From JAIOTG01 sp964644045 (lineage in GTDB: Bacteria > Patescibacteriota > Patescibacteriia > Patescibacteriales > JAGXOH01): DNA of 64,000 bases. Below, one piece after another: positions 23,513-33,381 of the stretch. The first letter of the stretch is position 1. Each line of letters opens with the position of its first letter. The position numbers were made by a program, and so were the translations under genes. The stretch is taken from assembly GCA_964644045.1 (NCBI GenBank), contig CAZXUK010000004.1, positions 3,058 to 67,057 of the forward strand, in the 5' to 3' direction. The notes beneath the pieces are model-generated. The model was not told the origin of the DNA, made no database searches, and saw nothing but the letters and a program-made list of their open reading frames with translations.

Positions 23513-25477
23513 ATGAATGTAACCGAATTGGCCAGAAGACTAAAAGTCACCCCCAAAGAATTGCGCGAAACCCTGCCGTGCATCGGTTTTGATATTGGCA
23601 AAAAAGCTATAAAAATAGATGATAAGCTGGCGCAAAAAATAATCAAAGAATGGCCGGTTAAAATTAAGGAATTGCAGGCGCAAGAAGAGGAAGAAGAGAG
23701 ACAGAAAAAAGAAGAATTAGAAGCTAAGCCGGAACTTAAAAAGAAAATAAGCATTCCTCCTTATATAACTGTAAAAGAATTTGCTGATCTAAGCGGATTG
23801 CCGGTAAGCAGAATACTTAAAGAACTAATGCAAAACGGTATTTTTACCTCGGTTAATGAAAAAATAGATTACGAAACCGCCAGTATTGTAGGAGAATATC
23901 TGAATTTAGATGTTAAATTAGACGAAAAGGACGAAGAAGAAAGGAAGGAAGAAAAAATTGAAGAAATCATCAATAAAGAAGCTAAAGACAAACTAAAAGA
24001 CAGAGCTCCGGTAGTAGTGGTTATGGGGCATGTGGATCACGGGAAAACTAAATTATTAGACACCATAAGAGAATCAAATATAGCCGGAGAAGAATCCGGG
24101 GGCATCACCCAGCATATTGGCGCTTATCAGGCCACAAAACAAGACAGATTGATCACTTTTATAGATACACCCGGACACGAGGCCTTTACTGCCATGAGAA
24201 GCCGGGGGGCCAAGGTGGCTGATATATCTATTTTAATTGTGGCCGCCGATGACGGGGTAAAGCCCCAAACTCTGGAAGCTTACAAAATAATCCAAGCCGC
24301 CGACATTCCCTTTTTGGTGGCCATAAACAAAATTGACAAAGAAGGAGCGGATATAAATAAAACTAAACAAGAGCTCTCCACTCAGCTTAATATTACTCCG
24401 GAAGACTGGGGAGGAAAAATAATTTGCACTCCCATTTCCGCTAAAAACGGGGAAGGAGTCCAGCACCTGCTGGATATGATTCTACTTTTGGCTGATACTG
24501 AATCCCGAGATCTAAAGGCCAATCCGGAAACCGAAGCCGTGGGCACGATCATCGAATCTTATGTAGATAAATCAGCCGGAGCCGTGGCCACTATTTTAAT
24601 CCAAAACGGCACCCTGCGTGTGGGCGATCAACTCTGCCTTCGAGACCGGGTCTGCGGCAAGGTTCGCGCCCTGCAAAATTACAAAAAAGAAACAGTAAAA
24701 GAAGCCGGCCCCTCTGCCCCGGTACAAATTATCGGATTAAAAATCGCTCCGGCGGTAGGAGATATTTTAAAAGTAAACAATCAAACTAAAAACAAAATTT
24801 CCAAAATCAAAAAAAAGCAACCCGAACAAAACCAAACCACCCCGGAGACAGAAAATAAAGAAACTAAAAAATTAAATCTGATCTTAAAAAGCGATTTTCT
24901 GGGCTCAGCTGAAGCCATTGAAGAATCTCTAATGAAAATAAACACGGAAGAAATAAAAGCTAAAATCATTCACAAAGGACTGGGAAATATCCGAGAAAGC
25001 GATATTCAAAAAGCCGAAGCCGCCGATGCTCAAATTATCGGATTTAATGTTAAAATTTCTCCCCAAATTGAAAATTTGATCCGAGAGAAAAAAATTCCGG
25101 TAAAAACTTTCAGTGTCATCTATGAATTAATAGAATATGTCCGCGAAGAAATGGAAAAAATGCTTACTCCCAATATTGAAAAGGTGGATTTAGGCAAATT
25201 AAAAGTTTTGGCAGTATTCCGCACAGAGAAAAACAACCAAATTTTGGGAGGTAAAGTTTTGGAAGGTAAACTCAAACCTCAAACCAAAGTGGAAGTAATA
25301 CGAAACAAGGAGGTTATAAACAAAGGCGACTTAACCGAATTAAAAATCGGGCAAGAGGATGTGGGTGAAGTGGAAAAAGATCAAGAATGCGGAGTTAAAT
25401 TTGAAGGGAAACCGGAAGTGCAAGAAGGAGATATTTTAAATATTTACGAAGAAAAAGAAATAATCGGCAAATTATAA
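23513..25477 (+). CDS. infB: Translation initiation factor IF-2
   Basis: 654 aa from ATG 23513, because the upstream extension is encoded by the intergenic repeat. IF2 N-terminal helical motif (MNVTELARRLKVTPKEL), a second IF2_N motif (YITVKEFADLSGLPVSRILKELMQNG), G domain with GHVDHGKT, DTPGHEAF and NKID, then domains II-IV including the C-terminal initiator-tRNA-binding barrel. It delivers fMet-tRNA to the 30S subunit. infB-rbfA-nrnA is a conserved order. Confidence 0.97.
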   Translation: MNVTELARRLKVTPKELRETLPCIGFDIGKKAIKIDDKLAQKIIKEWPVKIKELQAQEEEEERQKKEELEAKPELKKKISIPPYITVKEFADLSGLPVSRILKELMQNGIFTSVNEKIDYETASIVGEYLNLDVKLDEKDEEERKEEKIEEIINKEAKDKLKDRAPVVVVMGHVDHGKTKLLDTIRESNIAGEESGGITQHIGAYQATKQDRLITFIDTPGHEAFTAMRSRGAKVADISILIVAADDGVKPQTLEAYKIIQAADIPFLVAINKIDKEGADINKTKQELSTQLNITPEDWGGKIICTPISAKNGEGVQHLLDMILLLADTESRDLKANPETEAVGTIIESYVDKSAGAVATILIQNGTLRVGDQLCLRDRVCGKVRALQNYKKETVKEAGPSAPVQIIGLKIAPAVGDILKVNNQTKNKISKIKKKQPEQNQTTPETENKETKKLNLILKSDFLGSAEAIEESLMKINTEEIKAKIIHKGLGNIRESDIQKAEAADAQIIGFNVKISPQIENLIREKKIPVKTFSVIYELIEYVREEMEKMLTPNIEKVDLGKLKVLAVFRTEKNNQILGGKVLEGKLKPQTKVEVIRNKEVINKGDLTELKIGQEDVGEVEKDQECGVKFEGKPEVQEGDILNIYEEKEIIGKL

Positions 25478-25502
25478 AATATTTAAAAATTAAAATAAAA
25501 AA

Positions 25503-25823
25503 ATGCCCCAAAAAAAAAGATTGGATGAATCCCTGAGAAAAGAACTGGCTGAAATTATTAATAAAAAGATAACCCAAAACAATTTCCTAATCACAGTATC
25601 CCGGACCAACTGCGCCCCCGATCTCTCTCAAATAAAAATCGAGGTTTCAATTTTGCCGGAAAATTTAACCGGAACAGCTTTAAAAAAACTAAAACCTCAA
25701 AGCCGGCGTATTGCCGAAGAATTAAAAAGGAAAGTAAATCTAAGCCGGGTTCCCAAAATAATCTGGCAAACAGATTCCTCCACTCAAGATCTGTTTGAAA
25801 TAGACGAGAAATTAAAACAATAA
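25503..25823 (+). CDS. rbfA: Ribosome-binding factor A
   Basis: 106 aa, KH-like fold: R-L-D-E-S-L-R-K-E-L-A-E-I-I at the start and the LSRVPKIIWQTDSSTQDLFEIDEKL C-terminus. Assists 30S maturation at the 16S 5' end. 25 nt downstream of infB. Confidence 0.93.
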   Translation: MPQKKRLDESLRKELAEIINKKITQNNFLITVSRTNCAPDLSQIKIEVSILPENLTGTALKKLKPQSRRIAEELKRKVNLSRVPKIIWQTDSSTQDLFEIDEKLKQ

Positions 25824-25861
25824 AATCCCATGCTCACAAGTATAGGGATTTTTATTTTAAT

Positions 25862-26839
25862 ATGTATCTTAATGTAGCTAAATTTCAAAAAGCTCGCCAA
25901 ATAATAAACGAGGCGAAAAATATTCTGATCATTATCCACAATCGACCGGACGGAGACGCCCTTTCTTCGGCCTGTGCTTTTTCTCTGTTGTTGGAACAAA
26001 TGAATAAAAAACACCAAATTTTCTGTCTTGATCCTCCGTCAGAAACCTTTTCCTTTCTCCCGCGTATTGAAAAAATTAACTCCAATAAAATTGAAATCCA
26101 AAAAGAATTCAAAAATTTTGACCTGATTCTTATCCTGGATTGCGGCAGTATTACCAGAACCGGCTTAATGGCAGAGCTAAAAACAAAAAAAGATAACCAA
26201 TATATTTTAGAGTTAGATCATCATCCTAATCAGGAAGGTTTTAGCGATTTAGAGCTTCGTTATCCAGAAATGAATTCCACCACCGAAGTAATTTATCACT
26301 TCTTTAAATTCAATTTCTTAAACCTTAATAAAGATATAGCCGAATGCATCTTAACCGGGATCTTAACAGACACCGCCAATTTTCTTCATCCTTTAACCAA
26401 TAATCAAACCCTGGATATCGCCTCGCAAATGCTTAATCACGGAGCCAATTTCCCTAAAATAAACAAAAACACCTGGCAAAATAAATCCGTGGATTCTATG
26501 AAACTTTGGAGCGTGGTGCTAAATAACCTAAATGTTAATCCCAAATATGAAATAGCTTTCTCGGTTTTAACCCGGGAAGAAATGGATCTTTTTCAGAAAA
26601 ATCTGGAGGCCCTGGACTCTATACTCCACTGGATAACCAACATAGAAGGAATAAGAGCTTTAATATTTTTAAAAGAAGAAAACGGAAATAAAATTAAAGG
26701 TAATTTAAGAACCAATCATCCGCGAATAAATGTTTCCCATCTGGCCAATCACCTGGGCGGAGGCGGACATACTAAGGCCTCGGGTTTTGTCCTGGAAGGA
26801 GAAATAAAAAAAACCGCCCAAGGCTGGAAAGTAATCTAA
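25862..26839 (+). CDS. nrnA: DHH-DHHA1 phosphoesterase (nanoRNase/pAp phosphatase type)
   Basis: 325 aa. DHH motifs HNRPDGDALSSA, LDCGS and LDHHPN bind Mn2+. The linker leads to a DHHA1 domain ending in GGGGHTKASGF. The family degrades short oligoribonucleotides and pAp. The infB-rbfA-nrnA arrangement is widespread and supports the assignment. Expected length. Confidence 0.9.
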   Translation: MYLNVAKFQKARQIINEAKNILIIIHNRPDGDALSSACAFSLLLEQMNKKHQIFCLDPPSETFSFLPRIEKINSNKIEIQKEFKNFDLILILDCGSITRTGLMAELKTKKDNQYILELDHHPNQEGFSDLELRYPEMNSTTEVIYHFFKFNFLNLNKDIAECILTGILTDTANFLHPLTNNQTLDIASQMLNHGANFPKINKNTWQNKSVDSMKLWSVVLNNLNVNPKYEIAFSVLTREEMDLFQKNLEALDSILHWITNIEGIRALIFLKEENGNKIKGNLRTNHPRINVSHLANHLGGGGHTKASGFVLEGEIKKTAQGWKVI

Positions 26840-26847
26840 AATAAATA

Positions 26848-26932
26848 TAAAAAGTGAATTAAGTTAAATAGATGGCGAGGAGATAAATATAAAAAATTAT
26901 TTTACTTTTTATACTTACTTTACTTATTTTCA
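26848..26932. repeat. Copy of the dispersed intergenic repeat
   Basis: Contains AAAAGTGAATTAAGTTAAATAGATGG and ATTTTACTTTTTATACTTAC halves facing each other between the convergent nrnA and trmD. It can form a weak hairpin and may serve as terminator. Confidence 0.5.
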
Positions 26933-27579
26933 TTCTTCCGTCTCCATTTCTCAATCTCTTTATGATTCCCGGAAAGAAGCACCTCGGGAACCTTGTAGTC
27001 TTCACCATCCGCCTCAAAAACTTCCGGACGAGTGTATTGGGGATATTCGATCTGCCCCGGAGTGGAATGGGATTCGCTATCCAAACTGGCCTCGTTACCC
27101 AAAACACCGGGCACTAAACGGGAAACCGAATCCACTACAGCCATAGCCGGTATTTCCCCTCCGGTTAAAACATAATCTCCCAGAGAAATTTCTTCGTCAA
27201 TAAAAAAACGGACGCGTTCATCCACTCCTTCGTAGCGTCCGCAAATTATAATAATATCGATTAGCTCGGAATAATCCTTAACCTTTTTTTGAGTCCATCT
27301 CTCTCCTCTGGCTGAAGATAAAACCACTCTGGTTTTATCTGAATTTATTTTTGCTTTGATATCTTTAACCGCCTTGTAAATCGGCTCCACTTTCATAACC
27401 ATTCCGGCCCCGCCTCCGTAAGGCGTATCATCCACGGTTTTGTGTTTATCTTCTGTCCAATCCCGCAGGTTATAAACTTTGATATCAATCAAACCTCCTG
27501 TTTGCGCCCGGCCAATAATGCTTTCGGAAAAATAAGACTCAAATATTTCCGGAAAAATTGTGAGTAGGTGAAAAGTCAT
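26920..27579 (-). CDS. trmD: tRNA (guanine-37-N1)-methyltransferase
   Basis: 219 aa. SPOUT fold with N-terminal LTIFPEIFESYF, DDTPYGGGAGMV, the knot segment IIICGRYEGVDERV, and SIGDYVLTGGE-type and VSRLVPGVLGN motifs. It methylates G37 in tRNAs reading CNN and prevents frameshifts. Slightly short at the C-terminus. Confidence 0.96.
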   Translation of the reverse strand: MTFHLLTIFPEIFESYFSESIIGRAQTGGLIDIKVYNLRDWTEDKHKTVDDTPYGGGAGMVMKVEPIYKAVKDIKAKINSDKTRVVLSSARGERWTQKKVKDYSELIDIIIICGRYEGVDERVRFFIDEEISLGDYVLTGGEIPAMAVVDSVSRLVPGVLGNEASLDSESHSTPGQIEYPQYTRPEVFEADGEDYKVPEVLLSGNHKEIEKWRRKNENK

Positions 27580-27793
27580 GCTTTTAGAAAACTATTCTTT
27601 TTTTAAAATTTGGCAAATCCCTCAAAAGTTTTTGGTATAGGAAAATTGAAATTAGAAATTAGCCAAAATATTAACAGTTTTTTCTTTTAAAACATTTTTT
27701 TAAGCAATAAAGACTGACGAGGATAAAAACATTGAAATTGAGAAATTTTAATCATCATAAACCCAAAAACTACTAATATTCCCTTATACAATT

Positions 27794-27810
27794 ATCACCC
27801 AAAGGGTGAT
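27794..27810 (-). terminator. Hairpin after ftsH
   Basis: ATCACCC-aaa-GGGTGAT, 14 nt downstream of the ftsH stop, with weak T-richness. 27580-27823 holds no gene. Confidence 0.55.
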
Positions 27811-27823
27811 GATTTCCAATTTC

Positions 27824-29719
27824 CTAATTTCCCTCGCCTTTCTCCGCCACAACCTCTTCTTTTGTCTCGGTTTTAGATTTATCTGAATCAGACTCTACCT
27901 TCTTTTTCCCCACAATTTTCTCAAATTCTTCTTTCTCCAAAGTTTCTTTTTTTAACAAAGCTTGGGCCACTTTTTCCAATACTTTTTTATGGTCTTTCAA
28001 AACCTTTTCTACTTTCTCAGAACTCTCCCTGATGATCTCAGAGACCGCTTTATCTATTTTTTCCGCTGTTTTTTCACTATAATCTTTTTTGTCATGAAGC
28101 TCTTTTCCCAAAAACAATTTCTCTTCCGAGCTACCAAAGGTCCTAAGCCCCAAATCCGGAGACATTCCGTATTCAGTAACCAAACTGTAAGCAATCTCCG
28201 TGGCTCTTTTTAAATCCGAAGCGGCTCCGGTGGTAACATCCTGAAAAATTCTGCTCTCTGTCATATGACCGGCTAAAAGCACGGCTAATTCATCAATATA
28301 CTCGGATTTGGTATGAAGTCTTTTTTCTTCTAAAGGAACTTTTAAGGTGTATCCTCCCGCTTTGCCACGCGAAATAATGGAAACTTTTTGAACCGGGTCG
28401 GTGGTGGGCAAAAATTGGGCGGTTAGAGCGTGTCCTGCCTCATGATAGGCCGTAATCTTTTTCTCTTTCTCGCTAATTACCCGGGTTTTTCTTTCCGGAC
28501 CCAAAATCACTTTTTCAATGGAATCAAATAAATCCTCCATTTCCACTTCTTTTTTTCCTCTACGGGCCGAGACAATGGCGGCCTCATTCAACAAATTGGA
28601 TAAATCCGCGCCACTGAATCCCGGAGTTCTCTCGGCAATCCTTTTTAAACTCACATCTTTGGCCAAAGGTTTCTTGCGCGCGTGAACTTTCAAAATACCT
28701 TCTCTTTCTTTAATATCCGGATTATCTATAAATACCCGGCGATCAAAACGTCCCGGGCGCAACAGGGCGGGATCTAAAACATCCGGGCGATTAGTGGCGG
28801 CCATAACTATTACATTGGTTCTTTCATCAAAACCGTCCATCTCTACTAAGATCTGATTCAAAGTTTGCTCCCTTTCGTCATGAGAACCGCCCAAACCGGC
28901 TCCTCTTTTACGGGCCACCGCGTCAATTTCATCAATAAAAATTATACAAGGAGCACTCTTGCGAGCCCTTTTAAACAAATCTCGAACCCGGGAAGCTCCC
29001 ACTCCCACAAACATCTCCACAAATTCGGATCCGGAAATATGAAAAAAAGGGACATCAGCTTCTCCGGCCACAGCCCTGGCCATTAAAGTTTTACCGGTTC
29101 CGGGTGCTCCCAAAAGCAAAAAACCCTTGGGAATACAAGCGCCTAAATCATGAAATTTTTTGGGGTGCTTTAAAAATTCAATTACTTCACGCAACTCCTG
29201 TTTAGATTCTTCTGAACCGGCAACCTGCTTAAAAGTAACTTTGGGTTTTTCATCTTTATTGAATTGCTTGGCTTGAGATTGACCAAACATCATGGCTTTG
29301 GAATTAGCACCCTGAACACCGCGCATCATAAAAAACAATAAAGCCCCGATCAACAAAAAAGGAAGCAAAATCGGCAAAATAGTAGTAGCAAAATAATCAA
29401 AACCGGATTCTTCTTTGATTCTAATATCTACTGCGGAAATTTTTTCTGAGCCCACTCCCAAATTTTTTAAAGTATTGGACAAAGATTCTTCCGCCTCTTT
29501 TTTGATTTCTTTTTCTTCTCCGTTTTTAAGCTTAACTTGCAACTTATCTCCTTCCACCAGGACTTCTTTTACTTTTTCTTGTTCTATCTTTTGAGCCAAA
29601 TAATTGATACCCATCTTTTCTTCCTCTTTTTGTCCCGCTCCGGATAAAGCGCTGAACAAACCTGCTATAACCAAAAATACTATAAAAAATATTAAAAAAT
29701 TTTTTAATAAGCTTTTCAT
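27824..29719 (-). CDS. ftsH: ATP-dependent zinc metalloprotease FtsH
   Basis: 631 aa. Two membrane helices (8-27 and about 112-134) flank an exterior FtsH_ext domain. The AAA module has Walker A GAPGTGKT, Walker B CIIFIDEIDA and the second region of homology ATNRPDVLDPALLRPGRFDR. The M41 protease has HEAGH zinc ligands and a downstream Asp in the TGAASDLKRAT helix. A hexamer, it degrades misassembled membrane and regulatory proteins. A Lys/Glu-rich tail is lineage-specific. Confidence 0.97.
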   Translation of the reverse strand: MKSLLKNFLIFFIVFLVIAGLFSALSGAGQKEEEKMGINYLAQKIEQEKVKEVLVEGDKLQVKLKNGEEKEIKKEAEESLSNTLKNLGVGSEKISAVDIRIKEESGFDYFATTILPILLPFLLIGALLFFMMRGVQGANSKAMMFGQSQAKQFNKDEKPKVTFKQVAGSEESKQELREVIEFLKHPKKFHDLGACIPKGFLLLGAPGTGKTLMARAVAGEADVPFFHISGSEFVEMFVGVGASRVRDLFKRARKSAPCIIFIDEIDAVARKRGAGLGGSHDEREQTLNQILVEMDGFDERTNVIVMAATNRPDVLDPALLRPGRFDRRVFIDNPDIKEREGILKVHARKKPLAKDVSLKRIAERTPGFSGADLSNLLNEAAIVSARRGKKEVEMEDLFDSIEKVILGPERKTRVISEKEKKITAYHEAGHALTAQFLPTTDPVQKVSIISRGKAGGYTLKVPLEEKRLHTKSEYIDELAVLLAGHMTESRIFQDVTTGAASDLKRATEIAYSLVTEYGMSPDLGLRTFGSSEEKLFLGKELHDKKDYSEKTAEKIDKAVSEIIRESSEKVEKVLKDHKKVLEKVAQALLKKETLEKEEFEKIVGKKKVESDSDKSKTETKEEVVAEKGEGN

Positions 29720-29734
29720 AAATTAAATTAAATA

Positions 29735-29825
29735 AATTATATATAAAATAAGTTAAAAAACTAAACAAACTTATTTTACTTATTTTACTTTTTACTTGTC
29801 CTGAACTTGTCGAAGGATACTTATT
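29735..29825. repeat. Dispersed repeat plus small palindrome
   Basis: Copies of TTATTTTACTTATTTTACTTTTT with an embedded TCCTGAACTTGTCGAAGGA palindrome (29808 region), between the S1 gene and ftsH. Confidence 0.5.
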
Positions 29826-31082
29826 TTATTTTTTCTCTTCTTTCTCTTCCGATTTTTCAGGAGTAGTTTTCGAAGAGGAGGCCTTCTTTTCCTTTTCTTC
29901 GCTTGAGTCCTTTTTATCTTTTTCTTCCTTGGTCCCGCTCTTTTCTTCCGCAGAGGTTTTTTTTGTTTTCTCCGTAACCAAGCTCAAGCCCAGCCTATAT
30001 TCTTCCGGGATCAAGGAAGTTATCTCAAAGTCATATTTTTCTCCGGGTTTAAATTTTTCAGATAATTTTACCCCCTTTTCCACTCCCAACTGGCTGATAT
30101 GGGCCAAACCGTGAATAGATTCGTCTAATTTTACAAATAAACCGAAAGGGTTAACTTTAAGAATTTCTCCTTTGACTATCTGTCCCACTTTATACTTTTT
30201 GCCCGCCTCTTGCCATGGATCCTTTTTTAACCTCTTAGCACTTAAAAAGATTTTAGATCCTTCCACACTAATAACTTTGGCCTTTATTTTGTCTCCCACA
30301 TTATAGAAATCAGAAGGATCGTCAATTCTCTGCCAAGCCAATTCGGAAATATGGATCAAGCCCTCCATTTTTTCATCAAAACTGACAAAGACTCCGAAAT
30401 CGGTTACCGCGGTTACGGTTCCTTCCACTGTTGTGCCCACTTCGTATTTAGCGATCACATCTTTTTGTTTTTCCGCCCAAACATACTTTTCGCTAAAAAT
30501 AATCTTATCTTCCTCTTCTTCCAGGGTAATAACTTTTACCTCCATCTCTGTGCCCACAAAACTTTTCAATTTATCCAAAATTTTATTTTGATCTCCGCCG
30601 CTAACCCGAGGATAGTTTTCCGGAGAAAGCTGAGAAACCGGCAAAAATCCGGGAATCTGCTTATAATGAGCTATTAAACCGCCCTTATTGGCTTCCATAA
30701 TTTTCACCATTACATTCTCTTTATTGGCAAAGGCCTGTCTTAAAGTACTCCAGGCCTTTTCCTGGCCGGCCTGTTTAAAGGAAAGTTCCAGTTCTCCGTT
30801 TTCATTTTCCTCCTCCATTACCGTGGCGTCCACCGTGTCTCCCGGCTTCAAATTACTATACTCCTCCAGTTCATCATAAAGCTGAGGGCCTCTGACCACT
30901 CCGACCAAAACTCCGTTTATATCCAATTTTACTTCTGACTTGGAAGCGGAGATCACAGTGCCGGTAACTATATCTCCCACTGCCGGTACTTCTATTTTAT
31001 CTTTTTCCAAAAGCTTAGTAAAGTCTTGTTTTTGTTTTTCCTCCTCTTTTTTTTCTTCGGTTTGTTTTTTATCTTCTGACAT
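29826..31082 (-). CDS. rpsA: S1 RNA-binding protein (ribosomal protein bS1-like)
   Basis: 418 aa with four S1 OB-fold domains (about 35-105, 122-190, 208-277 and 294-365). Repeated signatures include VGDIVTGTVISASKSEVKLDI, VEGTVTAVTDFGVFVSF and VKGEILKVNPFGLFVKL, followed by a Glu/Lys-rich tail. Short bS1 with four domains is normal outside Proteobacteria. It helps bring mRNAs to the 30S subunit. The leader (31083-31221) contains CCCC-AAA-GGGG and other hairpins and may be autoregulatory. Confidence 0.92.
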   Translation of the reverse strand: MSEDKKQTEEKKEEEKQKQDFTKLLEKDKIEVPAVGDIVTGTVISASKSEVKLDINGVLVGVVRGPQLYDELEEYSNLKPGDTVDATVMEEENENGELELSFKQAGQEKAWSTLRQAFANKENVMVKIMEANKGGLIAHYKQIPGFLPVSQLSPENYPRVSGGDQNKILDKLKSFVGTEMEVKVITLEEEEDKIIFSEKYVWAEKQKDVIAKYEVGTTVEGTVTAVTDFGVFVSFDEKMEGLIHISELAWQRIDDPSDFYNVGDKIKAKVISVEGSKIFLSAKRLKKDPWQEAGKKYKVGQIVKGEILKVNPFGLFVKLDESIHGLAHISQLGVEKGVKLSEKFKPGEKYDFEITSLIPEEYRLGLSLVTEKTKKTSAEEKSGTKEEKDKKDSSEEKEKKASSSKTTPEKSEEKEEKK

Positions 31083-31221
31083 ATTTTTATAAAACTATTT
31101 TATTTTAGGTTGATTAAAATTTTTAACTTAAAATAAAAAAAGACCTTCTTAACCTCCCCTTTGGGGAAGCCTTTTGGCCACCTCCTCTCTCGCTAACAAG
31201 AGAATAAAAACCAAAAGTTTT

Positions 31222-31227
31222 ATTATA
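31222..31227 (-). promoter_or_regulatory. -10 box upstream of the S1 gene
   Basis: TATAAT on the minus strand 140 nt before the start codon. The -35 is AT-rich and unclear. Confidence 0.4.
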
Positions 31228-31305
31228 GGTGAATTAATTTTTTTAATTTTAAACTTTTATTGATATTAACACCAAAATTCAAAAAAATCAAGACCAAGGA
31301 TAAAA

Positions 31306-31334
31306 TTGACATAATATTATTTGTAAATTACAAT
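31306..31334 (+). promoter_or_regulatory. Sigma70-type promoter
   Basis: TTGACA - 17 nt - TACAAT, 42 nt before the ATG at 31376. Confidence 0.85.
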
Positions 31335-31375
31335 TAAAAACAACTTAAAAATAGCTCTTAAAAAAGGAGGTGGGT

Positions 31376-31759
31376 ATGGCAATTATCGGGGTCAAATTAT
31401 TTTTTGAAACCGACATAGACGAGGATGGGTGCTCGGAAGGAGTTTTTTATGGAGAAAATATTTTTGTCGGGCCGGTTTACTCCCAAGAAATGGCCCTTAG
31501 AGTCTTAAAGAGTATTGCCCAATTTCTGGATCTTAGCAAGGAAGAGAAAACAGGAGTAGAAGTCTGCATTGAAAACTCCGGCCTACCACCTTGCTCTTCC
31601 GAGGAGGAAAAACTAAAGATCAGAATAAACAATCTGGAAGCCCAGATGGAGGATCTTTATGAGATTATTGAGGAAAACGCCAATTATCTGGACAAAGAGC
31701 TGGATAAAAACTTGAAGGGAGGGGACGGAGAAGCCCCATCGGGCCATTCCATTCACTAA
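31376..31759 (+). CDS. Acidic hypothetical protein with C-terminal coiled coil
   Basis: 127 aa, starting at the ATG 5 nt after AAAAAGGAGG (the GTG at 31370 overlaps that site). First part beta-rich (IIGVKLFFETDIDEDGCSEGVFYG…IFVGPVYSQEMALRVLKSIAQFLDL), then a coiled coil (about 85-115). Strong promoter, ribosome site and terminator suggest high expression. Family not recognised. Confidence 0.75.
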   Translation: MAIIGVKLFFETDIDEDGCSEGVFYGENIFVGPVYSQEMALRVLKSIAQFLDLSKEEKTGVEVCIENSGLPPCSSEEEKLKIRINNLEAQMEDLYEIIEENANYLDKELDKNLKGGDGEAPSGHSIH

Positions 31760-31767
31760 AACACAAA

Positions 31768-31798
31768 AGCCGTCTAAGTTCTTGACGGCTTTTTTTAT
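31768..31798 (+). terminator. Intrinsic terminator
   Basis: AAGCCGTC-taagttctt-GACGGCTTTTTTTATT. Confidence 0.85.
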
Positions 31799-31805
31799 TC
31801 GCTTT

Positions 31806-32831
31806 CTAAATCATTCCTTTTTGCCTGGGTTTTTCCCTGCCTAAATGCTCATAAGCCAAAGCGGTTACCAAACGACCGCGAGGAGAACGCTCCAAAAATC
31901 CGAGTTGCATTAAATAGGGCTCATAAACATCCTCAATTGTGGACATGTCCTCGCCAATAGCGGCCGAAATCGTATTAAGCCCTACCGGCCCGCCTCCGAA
32001 TTTATCAATGATAGTTTCCAAAATTTTTCTGTCAATCCAATCCAAACCCAAACTGTCCACCTCTAAAAGACCCAGGGCCTCCAAACAAAGTTTCTCTTCC
32101 AATTTTCCGCTTCCCTTTACTTCGCAATAATCCCTTACTCTTTTTAAAAGCCGATTGGCAATTCTGGGGGTGCGTCTGGCCCGCTCCGCAATTAAACGGC
32201 TGGCTTTGGGGTGAATATCCACCTGCAGAATCCCGGCGCTGCGGTTTACAATCTGATCAATATCTTCCGGATTGTAAAAATCCAAGTGATAATGAATTCC
32301 AAACCTGTCTCGCAGGGGCGCGGATAATAAACTCATTTTAGTGGTGGCTCCAATAATGGTAAAACGGGAGAGATCAATCCTGACCGTGCGCGCTGACGGG
32401 CCCTTACCAATAATGATATCCAAGGCATAATCCTCCATGGCCGGATATAAAATTTCCTCAATAGAATTATTAAGCCGATGAATCTCATCAATAAAAAGTA
32501 TATCTCCCTCATTAAGGTTACTTAAAATAGCTGCCAAATCACCGCTTTTCTCAATAGCCGGTCCGGAAGTTACCCTGATTTGCGCTCCCATTTCATTGGC
32601 AATTAAATGGGCCAGGGTGGTTTTGCCCAAACCGGGAGCTCCGTAAAGCAGGACATGTTCAATTGCCTCACCTCTTTGTTGGGCCGCCTGAATAGTTATT
32701 TTTAAATTACTCTTTACTTTCTCTTGCCCGATATATTCGGTTAATTTTTTCGGTCGCAAAGTAAAATCCAGGGATTTGTCATCGCCCTGCTCCTCTTTAG
32801 AGACTACCCTGTTTGTATCCTCTTCCGCCAT
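31806..32831 (-). CDS. ruvB: Holliday junction DNA helicase RuvB
   Basis: 341-aa AAA+ motor. RPKKLTEYIGQEKVKSNL start, Walker A GAPGLGKTTLA, Walker B FIDEIHRL, sensor GATTKMSLLSAPLRDRFG, and a C-terminal winged helix (TPRIANRLLKRVRDYCEV…EPYLMQLGFLERSPRGR). Drives branch migration with RuvA. Confidence 0.97.
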   Translation of the reverse strand: MAEEDTNRVVSKEEQGDDKSLDFTLRPKKLTEYIGQEKVKSNLKITIQAAQQRGEAIEHVLLYGAPGLGKTTLAHLIANEMGAQIRVTSGPAIEKSGDLAAILSNLNEGDILFIDEIHRLNNSIEEILYPAMEDYALDIIIGKGPSARTVRIDLSRFTIIGATTKMSLLSAPLRDRFGIHYHLDFYNPEDIDQIVNRSAGILQVDIHPKASRLIAERARRTPRIANRLLKRVRDYCEVKGSGKLEEKLCLEALGLLEVDSLGLDWIDRKILETIIDKFGGGPVGLNTISAAIGEDMSTIEDVYEPYLMQLGFLERSPRGRLVTALAYEHLGREKPRQKGMI

Positions 32832-32939
32832 ATTTATATCTTAAAATTAAAATCTCCTTATTTTTATTATAACAAATTAACTTGTTTTTTAAAAATCAAT
32901 GTTTTAAAATAAAAGAAAAAGAAAATAATCAATTTTATT

Positions 32940-33320
32940 ATGAATTTTGAAAAATTCCCTCCCCAAAGAGACATAATCTCGGAGATTTTTCCCAACCAAG
33001 AAGATTTTAGAAAAAAAGTAAAAGAAACCCTGGAATGGAGCCGGAAAGGAGGGCCCATGGTGGGGACTCCTCTTTTCTTAAAAGCTGTGGTCGGAAATAT
33101 AAATATCACTCCGCAAGAATTTGTGGAAATAAATCAGAGAATAAAACAAGAGGTTAAACAAATAAAGGCTGAAGAAAAACAATCTTCTTCCCAGTCTTTT
33201 TCTAAAAATAAAACAGGCAAGGTTTTTAACAAAAAAGATAAACAAAAAATGATAAAGGGGGCTGAAGATTGGGAGAAAAGTGAATTAGAGAGATCAGGCG
33301 GAGTTAATCCTAATGAATAA
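32940..33320 (+). CDS. Hypothetical protein
   Basis: 126 aa. N-terminal globular part (PQRDIISEIFPNQEDFRKKVKETLEWSRKGGPMVGTPLFLKAV), then a Lys/Gln/Ser-rich disordered tail. Convergent with the helicase gene, sharing a terminator. No family recognised. Confidence 0.65.
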   Translation: MNFEKFPPQRDIISEIFPNQEDFRKKVKETLEWSRKGGPMVGTPLFLKAVVGNINITPQEFVEINQRIKQEVKQIKAEEKQSSSQSFSKNKTGKVFNKKDKQKMIKGAEDWEKSELERSGGVNPNE

Positions 33321-33340
33321 ATTCACCTCAAGGCTCTAAA

Positions 33341-33372
33341 CAAAAAAAGCTTTATCAAGCTTTTTTTAAGAC
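33341..33372. terminator. Bidirectional terminator
   Basis: AAAAAAAGCTT-tatc-AAGCTTTTTTT between convergent genes. Confidence 0.8.
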
Positions 33373-33381
33373 AATAAATAT